Shown here piece after piece: positions 1 through 6,010 of a DNA stretch of 6,469 bases. The stretch's first letter is position 1. Each line of letters starts with the position of its first letter. The position numbers and the translations under genes are program-made. The DNA is from RBG-16-57-9 sp964529745 (lineage in GTDB: Archaea > Thermoproteota > Bathyarchaeia > TCS64), in assembly GCA_964529745.1 (NCBI GenBank), contig CAZGZR010000130.1:1-6469 (forward strand), given 5' to 3'. Below the pieces are notes generated by a model. The model searched no databases. It had not been told where the DNA came from and saw only the letters and a list, made by a program, of their open reading frames with translations.

Positions 1-1048
1 CTCTCATACCGCTGGGAACATAGTCAGCCATCAAAGCGGTGCAGGCAGGAGTGAACAACGCAGCAGCCACCGCGACAGCCAGACGGATGAACAGGACATG
101 GTAGAAGCCCCCCGCGTAGGCCATCAACGGCATCGAAAACAACGACACCAGCAAAGAGGCGACGAGATTCCTGGTCCTCCCGTACCTGTCCACAAGAATG
201 CCCGCCGGAAACGTGAACAACGTCTTGAGTATCGTCTCCAACATGACGATCAGCCCCCAGTCCAGGCTGGACAGCCCCAGCTCCTCGACCGCGTAGACGA
301 CCCAGAAAGGGCTGGACACCGCGTTGCCTATGAAGCCCAAGAGGACTACGACGCCCAGAGCCTTGACGGAGCCTGGCAGCCCCCGCACAAGCCCCGGGAC
401 CCCGCTGTACGTCTCACGGAGGATCGCCCCCAGAGAGGGGAGATCGTCGAAGCCCGTCACCTTTCTGGAGTCCTCCATGTAACGCGAGACCAGCACGGCG
501 CTGACGAGGCTCGAACAAGCAAGAAGCCCGTACATCAAACGCATACCCACGCTGACACCCAGCGTCTCCAGGAGCACGCCCGCGATGTATGGGCTGAACA
601 ACGACAAGCCCGTGGCCACAGAGTTCATGGCCGCTATCCCCCTCCCCCGGTTCACAGGGCTGAGAGAGTCAGCCAGGATGGCTGAAGTGGGCGGGAACTG
701 GAACACCATGAAGCCCTGGATCAGGGACCCCAAAGCGATCCACTCCCAGCTCGGAGCGAACACATACAGAAGCATACTGACAGCCGACAGGTAACCGGCC
801 AACGCGATCAGCCTCACCCTGCTGGTCCGATCCGTCAGATACCCTGATATTGGGAACATGAGGAGCCCAGCCAAGGGACGGAGGCTGTTCACTACCCCGA
901 TCTGTGACGAGGTGCCGCCAACTTCGAGGATGAAGAGCGAGGCGTAGGGAACAACCATGCGCCTGAAGAACATGCCCAGCGACTGACGCACCGTGAGGAC
1001 GAGCATGTTACCGCTCATGAAGCTGAATCTCTCACGGACGCGTTCCAC
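1..1048 (-). CDS. MFS transporter, DHA1-like (C-terminal end cut by window edge)
   Basis: The minus strand is open from a stop at 1084-1082 to the window edge, giving 349 residues from a GTG at 1048. The protein is a polytopic membrane carrier of the major facilitator superfamily, a 12-TM proton- or solute-coupled family; about ten segments are visible. Motif A (G-x-L-x-D-R-x-x-R) is seen at residues 69-80 and again at 283-294, as expected for the two homologous six-helix halves. The drug-transporter-like loop with PPTSAILAD...NRGRG lies at 119-137 and its repeat, ALMADYVPSGMR, at 338-349. The long central loop at about 190-228 separates the halves. GTG 1048 is preferred because MERVRERF-like charged N-termini are usual and a TATA-like box lies 32 nt upstream; ATG 1018 is the alternative. 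The gene follows the deiminase-like gene by 42 nt on the same strand, so it may move that enzyme's substrate or product, but the substrate cannot be read from sequence. Isoleucine is mostly ATC and CGT arginine is common, unlike the right-hand operon. Confidence 0.9.
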   Translation of the reverse strand, partial: MERVRERFSFMSGNMLVLTVRQSLGMFFRRMVVPYASLFILEVGGTSSQIGVVNSLRPLAGLLMFPISGYLTDRTSRVRLIALAGYLSAVSMLLYVFAPSWEWIALGSLIQGFMVFQFPPTSAILADSLSPVNRGRGIAAMNSVATGLSLFSPYIAGVLLETLGVSVGMRLMYGLLACSSLVSAVLVSRYMEDSRKVTGFDDLPSLGAILRETYSGVPGLVRGLPGSVKALGVVVLLGFIGNAVSSPFWVVYAVEELGLSSLDWGLIVMLETILKTLFTFPAGILVDRYGRTRNLVASLLVSLFSMPLMAYAGGFYHVLFIRLAVAVAAALFTPACTALMADYVPSGMR

Positions 1049-1079
1049 CTTATGAACCCACAGTAACGGCTGATCGACC

Positions 1080-1096
1080 GCTTAAAGGGTTTAAGC
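1080..1096 (-). promoter_or_regulatory. TATA-like box within a 7-bp palindrome, upstream of the MFS gene
   Basis: GCTTAAA, GGG, TTTAAGC forms a perfect inverted repeat with 7-bp arms and a 3-nt centre. It overlaps the TAA stop of the deiminase-like gene (1093-1091). Read on the minus strand, the inner arm supplies TTTAAG (1086-1081), ending 32 nt before the GTG at 1048. This spacing matches that of the two other proposed TATA boxes in the window. It could serve as a separate promoter for the transporter, and the palindrome could also be an operator that blocks it. A weak A/U-rich hairpin in the mRNA is an alternative, but it is too A/T-rich to be a convincing terminator. Confidence 0.45.
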
Positions 1097-2440
1097 AGTG
1101 TCGCGCCAGAGGGGGCTGGTGCTGCAGTGGGGGCCGCCCAGCAGGTCCAGGTAGCCGCTTCTCCACTCGCGCACCTTCACCCCGTATTCCCTGAGCGCCC
1201 GGTTGGTTCCCCTGTTCCTATCGTAGGCGATGACGACCCCAGGCTTCACCGTCACGATGTTCGCGGCACCACGGCTCTGCTCCATCATGGCCTCCAGCAG
1301 GTGAACCACGTCAAAGGGGTCCTCGGGGACGCCGCCAACGTAGATGAACCCGTCCCTCTCTAGCTTGCCTTCCTTGACGAGGAAGTCCAAGAAACATTTC
1401 TCGGTCCTCAGAGGCTCAGGGCGGCCGCCGTCGTTGACGTAGACGGTCGTCCTGCCGAGGCTCCTGAAGTGGTCGGGGTGGACGAGGGGCGCCATTGGCC
1501 TTCCATGGGCCTCGCTCCGGGCCCTCACGGCCTCCAACGTCTTCAGCAGCAGCTTCCTCGGCGGGTAGCCGGGCACCAGCTCCGGGTCGTAGACGTACGG
1601 CATGACCAACGCCTTGCCGCTGTCAGGATAGTTGATGGTCACGTCCAGGTGCATGTAGTCCACGGCGGGCCTCTCGGCGAGGCTCACCGCGCACACGTAC
1701 CTCAGATCACCGTCCGTATCCGCCTCGAACAGCCTCTTGGCGGTCTCAAGGACGCCGGTGACGGTGGACCTTTGGCCGACGCCGAAGGCTATGGTCTCCT
1801 CGTCTATGATCTGGGTGTCGCCGCCCTCCACGCACGAGGGCTCGGTGTACACCCCCCGGGCGTCGTTGGCGTCGTAAACTATCTCAACGTTATCGCTGAG
1901 CACCGGGTCGTGCGTGTAGCAGAGCTTGACCACCCGGGGCTCGTGGCGGCGGCTGTACCGCCTCATGTTGCAGACGACGGTCCCCACCTGGGTGGTGAAG
2001 CTGGTGTCCCGGGTGTAGGTCCACGCGACGCGCCTGAAGTCGGGCAGCACCACCCTGTCCTGCCGAGGATCATAGTATGGTTTGGGTGGGTAGCCCCAGA
2101 AGAGATGATCGACCGTCAGCTCATCCGGGTCTGGTTTCCGGGGGGCCGCGCCCCAGGCCTCCTCGACTATATCCTCGCGCTCCGCCTTCGATGCTTCCTC
2201 AAGTATCCCGGTCAGCATGGACTTGACCTCGAAGACCCTGACGCCCTCGTCTCTGAGTATTTCGGGCAGCTGGAGCCATTCCTTGTGGCCGGGGTCCATC
2301 TGGGCGTGGGGGTCCCGCTCGACGTAGAGGAGGCTGGACTCCATGCCAGCGAAGGGCAGCCTCCTGGTCCACAGCTGCTCCGCCGAGTCCTGCACGAGCA
2401 CCGCGCGGAGCTTCCCCGACTCGGATTTGACGGTCCACAT
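1091..2440 (-). CDS. Arginine deiminase family hydrolase (guanidino-group modifying enzyme)
   Basis: This 449-residue cytoplasmic protein matches the arginine deiminase (ADI) fold from end to end; bacterial ADIs are about 405-420 residues. ADIs hydrolyse arginine to citrulline and ammonia through a covalent thiouronium on Cys. Family landmarks in order are: the N-terminal GKLRAVLV strand (9-16), YTRD (142-145), EGGD (205-208), VGQRST (221-226), MHLD (263-266), PGVVIAYDRNRGTN (400-413) and GGPHC (435-439). Catalytic Asp145, Glu205, His264, Asp266 and Cys439 are all present, as are Asp208, Arg164 and Arg224. The positions equivalent to Pseudomonas ADI Asn160 and Arg401, which hold the substrate carboxylate, are Ala139 and Leu434. 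A substrate other than free L-arginine is therefore possible, such as agmatine or another guanidino or amidino compound. The start at 2440 fits the family N-terminus and has AGGT five bases upstream. An MFS gene follows on the same strand. Membership of the family is certain; the substrate is not. Confidence 0.9.
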   Translation of the reverse strand: MWTVKSESGKLRAVLVQDSAEQLWTRRLPFAGMESSLLYVERDPHAQMDPGHKEWLQLPEILRDEGVRVFEVKSMLTGILEEASKAEREDIVEEAWGAAPRKPDPDELTVDHLFWGYPPKPYYDPRQDRVVLPDFRRVAWTYTRDTSFTTQVGTVVCNMRRYSRRHEPRVVKLCYTHDPVLSDNVEIVYDANDARGVYTEPSCVEGGDTQIIDEETIAFGVGQRSTVTGVLETAKRLFEADTDGDLRYVCAVSLAERPAVDYMHLDVTINYPDSGKALVMPYVYDPELVPGYPPRKLLLKTLEAVRARSEAHGRPMAPLVHPDHFRSLGRTTVYVNDGGRPEPLRTEKCFLDFLVKEGKLERDGFIYVGGVPEDPFDVVHLLEAMMEQSRGAANIVTVKPGVVIAYDRNRGTNRALREYGVKVREWRSGYLDLLGGPHCSTSPLWRDTA

Positions 2441-2470
2441 GGTATACCTGTGGTTTAGGTGCGCTATAGC

Positions 2471-2478
2471 ATTTATCG
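2471..2478 (-). promoter_or_regulatory. Putative archaeal TATA box for the deiminase-like gene
   Basis: On the minus strand the sequence reads CGATAAAT, ending about 30 nt before the ATG at 2440. An archaeal TATA box is centred about 26-27 nt before the transcription start, which would put the start only a few bases ahead of the ATG. The resulting leader would be very short. The AGGT five bases before the ATG, inside the GGTATACC palindrome at 2441-2448, could add weak ribosome binding. The call rests on motif and spacing only. Confidence 0.5.
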
Positions 2479-2513
2479 GGGTCGATGCGTTACTCTCGGG
2501 CCCCGGGAATAAC

Positions 2514-2531
2514 TTGACACGTATGTTGACA
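2514..2531. repeat. Short direct repeat TTGACA with 12-bp period
   Basis: TTGACA occurs at 2514-2519 and again at 2526-2531, with the two copies about one helical turn apart. They lie between the two divergent promoters, behind the TATA box of the deiminase-like gene. This placement would suit a dimeric regulator bound to one face of the DNA. The repeat is short and chance is possible. The resemblance to a bacterial -35 box is not taken as meaningful in an archaeal context. Confidence 0.25.
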
Positions 2532-2601
2532 TTTCATCCATAATAACGACACAAGTTTTGAGGCAAACATCAAGGAATGTAGCAGATAAACGAGACAAAC
2601 G

Positions 2602-2614
2602 CGGCTAGAAGCCG
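2602..2614. promoter_or_regulatory. Small inverted repeat upstream of the right-hand operon promoter
   Basis: CGGCT, AGA, AGCCG is a perfect inverted repeat with 5-bp arms. It ends 19 bp before the CGATAAA box at 2634-2640 proposed for the transglutaminase-like operon. That is a reasonable place for an activator or repressor site on DNA, since it would not be transcribed from the proposed start. With such short arms it may be chance. Confidence 0.25.
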
Positions 2615-2631
2615 GAAAAAGGCTCCCCCGG

Positions 2632-2645
2632 TTCGATAAAGAATA
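2632..2645 (+). promoter_or_regulatory. Putative archaeal TATA box for the transglutaminase-like operon
   Basis: TTCGATAAAGAATA contains the same CGATAAA core as the divergent promoter on the other side of this intergenic region. The core ends 34 nt before the TTG start codon at 2675. Transcription would then begin near 2664-2668, giving a leader of roughly 7-11 nt. If so, the AAGGAG at 2655-2660 lies upstream of the transcript and is not a ribosome binding site. The call is made from motif and spacing only. Confidence 0.5.
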
Positions 2646-2674
2646 ATACCACACAAGGAGAATATTCGAACAGG

Positions 2675-4780
2675 TTGAACCGGTACGCGAGGCTCGCTCT
2701 CTTACTACTAGTGCTGACCCTGAGCGTGGGGATGCTCAGCGCAGCCATAAACATACTAGGAGACATAACGCGCCTCGAGCTGGAAGAGGACAAGCCGGGA
2801 CCCGTCAACCCGATGATGGACCCGGGAAGCCTCGGCAAGACGTCAGACGAGGTAGACGTGATCAATGTGGAGCCGAGGAAGCTGGGCCCCATCATGGAGC
2901 TACGGCTCCCACCCAAGACCAGGTACCTTAGGAGGATGCCCGCGGAGAACTACACGGCTGGCACCTGGTATCCCGTCACCGGCTACGCGGGCGAGCCCTA
3001 CGGGGAGGACATGATACCAGACCAGACGACTGGGGCCTCGTCCACGATAAACAACCAGTTCTACGTCGATCCCCTCACCGTGTTCACGGGGTGGGTGACC
3101 GTGGCGCCCAGCACCCAGGCAGTGACGGAGTTCAACGGCAGCCTCACATACTACCCTGAGATCCAGAGCTTCACGTCAATGGAGCCCTTCAAAGACCCAT
3201 ACTGGGTCAGCCATGCTATACGCGGATTCTCTGAGGCCGCGCTGAGGGCCGCTGAACCCGTCTCCACCGAAGCTACCCTCGACGTACCCAGCCGCATAGA
3301 GACACGGCTCAGGGACCTAGCGCTGGAGATAACGGAGGGCGAGACAAGCCCCTACGAGAAGTACAAGGCGTTAGAGGAGTACCTAAGGGACCACTACGAG
3401 TTCAGCGAGGAGTTCACACCGCCCCCATCGGGGATGGACCCCGTGGTTTGGTTCCTGTTCAACGACAGGAAGGGGACCGGCGCCCACTTCAACTCCGCCC
3501 TCATACTCATGGCCCGAAGCATCGGCCTACCCGCCAGAGCCGTCATAGGGTTCATGATAGATCCGTGGGCCGAGCATCAGTACGTGCTGCCCCAGCAGGC
3601 GTATCTCTACGCCGAGGCAAACCTGGGCAGCGTGGGCTGGACCATATTCGACGCCACCCCCAAACACTACGACGAGGGCGAGGTCAACATCACCAAGGAG
3701 GCCACGTTCACCAACATCACGGGGAACGACCCTGTGGCCCTCAAGGGGAAGACGTTCAACGTGTGGGGCACCGTGACCACAGCCAACGGCTCCGCCGTCA
3801 GCGGCCCCCAGGTGGAGATAATACTCAAGGCCGACAAGACGGACTACAACGAGACCGGCCTAGTGGTGGGCGTCGGCTTCGTCGAGGAAGGGTTCTTCAA
3901 CGTGACCTGCGACGCTTCCACGGAGCTAGCCGTCGGAGACTACGACCTCATAACCCACACCCTGGAGAACAGGTGGTACCTGGAGAGCGTCAGCGACCCG
4001 CCCATAAGGCTCATGTCTGAGACGCAGGTAGCCATATCCGGCCCCAAGAGAGTCTACGCGGAAAAGAACATAACGTACAGAGGCTTCGTCTTAGAGACGA
4101 CCACGGGGGAGCCCCTAGCCAACGCCACCCTACATGTATGGTACCTGAACAAGACCATGGACCTAGTGAGCGACGGCCAAGGTAGGATCAGCTTCCCCGC
4201 CCTCTTCCCGGAGGATGGCGAAGAAAACATCAGTATGAGCATGAGGGACACGGACTACTACGTGGGCTCAAGCACCTCCTTCGGCGTCAGCGTCATGCTA
4301 CCGCCGCCGTCCCCCGACAACCTCTTGGCGCTCCTATTCGGGTTTCCACAGAACATCATAATCGCGCTCAGCGGCGCCCTGGGGGTAGGCGTCTATGCCG
4401 CCAGGAGGAGCAGACGCATGAGGGAGGAGGATTTCACCGAGCCCAGGGTCGTCCTCCCCGCTGGCAGGGAGAGGATAGGTTACGAGGACGGCGTCCCACT
4501 GGAGTACAGCAGCTACGAGGAGGGCGTCGTGAAGCTGTTCAACCGGTTCTACGTCTCCATGATGCGCATGTACCCGGACATAGACGACACCATGACGCCC
4601 AGGGAGTTCGAGTACATCCTCATAGACAGGCTGCCAGTGAACGCCCACGCCGCCCTAGAGGACCTGGTCACCAGCTACGAGATAGCCATGTACAGCAACA
4701 TGCCCATCTCGGTAGAGGACTTTAAGCGTACCAACGCCACAATAGAGTTAATCGTGGAGCTGATGAAGAATGGAAGCTGA
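2675..4780 (+). CDS. Membrane-anchored transglutaminase-like surface protein with DUF4129-like tail; probable pseudoenzyme
   Basis: The predicted layout of this 701-residue protein is: signal-anchor 5-26; a beta-rich outer region with YLRRMPAENYTAGTWYP (84-100), resembling the segment before the core in TgpA-type proteins; a transglutaminase-like core at about 226-330; two beta-sandwich repeats (about 355-445 and 447-540); TM helix about 549-575 followed by RRSRR; and a cytoplasmic DUF4129-like domain (about 612-695) with TPREFEYIL, LVTSYEIAMYS and VEDF. Eleven N-x-S/T sequons lie between the membrane segments (N92 to N518), suggesting a glycosylated outer part. In the core the helix KGTGAHFNSALILMARSIGLPAR aligns with the usual GYCEHFASA pattern, but Gly269 replaces the nucleophilic Cys. 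Tyr310 replaces the His and only Asp326 (GWTIFDATP) remains. The only Cys in the whole protein is at 412, in a beta-sandwich. The start is TTG at 2675; AAGGAG lies 14 nt upstream, unusually far, and there is no other start codon in frame nearby. It overlaps the next gene by 11 bp. Confidence 0.88.
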   Translation: MNRYARLALLLLVLTLSVGMLSAAINILGDITRLELEEDKPGPVNPMMDPGSLGKTSDEVDVINVEPRKLGPIMELRLPPKTRYLRRMPAENYTAGTWYPVTGYAGEPYGEDMIPDQTTGASSTINNQFYVDPLTVFTGWVTVAPSTQAVTEFNGSLTYYPEIQSFTSMEPFKDPYWVSHAIRGFSEAALRAAEPVSTEATLDVPSRIETRLRDLALEITEGETSPYEKYKALEEYLRDHYEFSEEFTPPPSGMDPVVWFLFNDRKGTGAHFNSALILMARSIGLPARAVIGFMIDPWAEHQYVLPQQAYLYAEANLGSVGWTIFDATPKHYDEGEVNITKEATFTNITGNDPVALKGKTFNVWGTVTTANGSAVSGPQVEIILKADKTDYNETGLVVGVGFVEEGFFNVTCDASTELAVGDYDLITHTLENRWYLESVSDPPIRLMSETQVAISGPKRVYAEKNITYRGFVLETTTGEPLANATLHVWYLNKTMDLVSDGQGRISFPALFPEDGEENISMSMRDTDYYVGSSTSFGVSVMLPPPSPDNLLALLFGFPQNIIIALSGALGVGVYAARRSRRMREEDFTEPRVVLPAGRERIGYEDGVPLEYSSYEEGVVKLFNRFYVSMMRMYPDIDDTMTPREFEYILIDRLPVNAHAALEDLVTSYEIAMYSNMPISVEDFKRTNATIELIVELMKNGS

Positions 4781-6008
4781 GAACCGGGGACGACTCATCA
4801 GGGCCACGGCGCTGTACCTGTTCGTCGCAGTCGTGCTCAGCGCCATAAGCGTCGCCACGCCCTACACAGTAGGCGACTTCAGCACTTTCCTCCCCTACAT
4901 GCCCGAGTCCCTAATCCACGTGGGCATAAGCGTGGTGCTCATGCCGTTGCTGGCTGGCATAACCCTTTGGTACCTGGGAGCCTTCCTCAGCATAGTCTTC
5001 GAGGGCAAGCTCAACAGGGTGATAGTGAGCGGCCTGTATGCCGGCGGCTTCGCTGCCATAATAGCGGTCTTCATGGTGCTCCAGCCTATAAGCGAGCCCA
5101 GCAGGATGGCGGGCTATCTGGTTATGGCGGCGTTCGCCCTCTTCTTCACCTACAACATACTGTCCGCCGTCGCCGAGATAAGGGAACAGTTCTACATACG
5201 CGTCATCTCAGGCTCCGCGTCCATATTCATCATCGGCCAGATAGCCATACAGCTGGTGAACCTCTACATGACGACCCCCGGCGTCCCCGTCTCGGGGCAG
5301 GTACTCCTCATAAGGGACATGATCAACTGGGGCTTCGCCGTGGCCGCCGCCTTGACCATGATAGGCATATTCAGGGATTCCAGGAACCCGTACCTAGCCG
5401 AGATAGGCGGCATAGCGGCCAGCTACACCTTCGTCCTCGCCATGAGCCTCATCGGCACCCTCTACGTGAACTTCATAACCGGGAGGCTCAAAGCCGTGTC
5501 CCCGGTGATAGAACAGCTCTCTCCCTACGTGGAGTGGACCGGCATCGTCATAGTGGGGGCCCTCATATTCACGGTGATGCGGCGGGGGATGAAGGAGAGC
5601 ATGATGGCCCCCGTCGAGGTGGGGCCCTGGGCCAAACACATCCAGGACATCAGCACCACCAAGGGCAAGTCCCTCACCGACTTCACCGAGATACTCGACG
5701 AGTTCGTCAAGCAGGGAAAGAAGGAGAGGGTGCTGGTAAAGCTCTTCATGTTCCTGAACGAGAACAGGGCGGCAGAGACAGAGATAACGGTGACCCTGCG
5801 GGAGTTCATAAACTACGAAGACGAGAGGCCCCCCAGCTTCAGCAGGAGAGGCACCAGCGACAGGATAGAGAGAATGAACCAGGAGAGGCGCCTCGAGCTG
5901 CTGAGGCGCACCGTGGAGAGGATAGACAGGCTCGGCCTGGGCGGACTACTCAGGGAGCCTGAGCAGCAGACGAGTCAAGAAGCAGTGATAGATAGTTTGG
6001 AGGACTGA
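4770..6008 (+). CDS. Uncharacterised 8-TM membrane protein with soluble C-terminal domain
   Basis: I do not recognise this 412-residue protein. Hydrophobic stretches predict eight membrane helices at about 10-30, 48-75, 84-104, 114-134, 146-166, 184-202, 212-236 and 255-270. They are followed by a charged soluble tail of about 140 residues, which the MRRGMK after helix 8 places in the cytoplasm. The tail has a helical region with FTEILDEFVKQGKKERVLVK (305-324) and a highly charged helix (about 363-388) that could be a coiled coil, then an acidic end. No catalytic motif was seen. The start ATG lies inside the end of the preceding gene (11-bp overlap), with GGAG ten bases upstream, and the next gene begins 2 bp after the stop. 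Translational coupling and a shared complex with the transglutaminase-like protein and the MoxR ATPase are therefore likely. The tail could be the contact for MoxR, as an inference from position alone. Isoleucine is ATA in about three quarters of cases by hand count. Confidence 0.85.
   Translation: MEAENRGRLIRATALYLFVAVVLSAISVATPYTVGDFSTFLPYMPESLIHVGISVVLMPLLAGITLWYLGAFLSIVFEGKLNRVIVSGLYAGGFAAIIAVFMVLQPISEPSRMAGYLVMAAFALFFTYNILSAVAEIREQFYIRVISGSASIFIIGQIAIQLVNLYMTTPGVPVSGQVLLIRDMINWGFAVAAALTMIGIFRDSRNPYLAEIGGIAASYTFVLAMSLIGTLYVNFITGRLKAVSPVIEQLSPYVEWTGIVIVGALIFTVMRRGMKESMMAPVEVGPWAKHIQDISTTKGKSLTDFTEILDEFVKQGKKERVLVKLFMFLNENRAAETEITVTLREFINYEDERPPSFSRRGTSDRIERMNQERRLELLRRTVERIDRLGLGGLLREPEQQTSQEAVIDSLED
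5999..6003 (+). promoter_or_regulatory. Shine-Dalgarno site for the MoxR gene
   Basis: GGAGG sits seven bases before the ATG at 6011 and overlaps the end of the 8-TM gene. It favours 6011 over the in-frame ATG at 6020. It also shows that internal genes of this operon use ribosome binding sites, whereas the first genes after promoters appear to have very short leaders. Confidence 0.7.
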
Positions 6009-6010
6009 GA

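Noticed and set aside
98..794. Two plus-strand open frames over the left region
   Set aside because: They lie opposite the MFS gene, which reads continuously on the minus strand with both motif A copies; the plus-strand products look like shadows.
1469..2458. A 329-codon open frame on the plus strand opposite the deiminase-like gene
   Set aside because: It is antisense to a gene with full family motifs. Its product has low-complexity V/H/G/L-rich composition and no recognisable domain, as expected from high-G+C codon bias on the other strand.
2498..2507. G+C-rich GGGCCCCGGG stretch as a possible terminator or hairpin
   Set aside because: It contains only short overlapping 6-bp palindromes without a proper stem and loop, and lies between divergent promoters where no terminator is expected.
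2514..2544. TTGACA followed by CATAAT, resembling a bacterial promoter
   Set aside because: The spacing between the two boxes is about 7 bp rather than about 17, and the rest of the window points to archaeal promoters.
4967..5962. A 331-codon open frame inside the 8-TM gene
   Set aside because: The product is a run of Arg, His, Gly and Gln typical of a shifted frame in G+C-rich DNA. The true frame gives clear membrane helices and is coupled to its neighbours.
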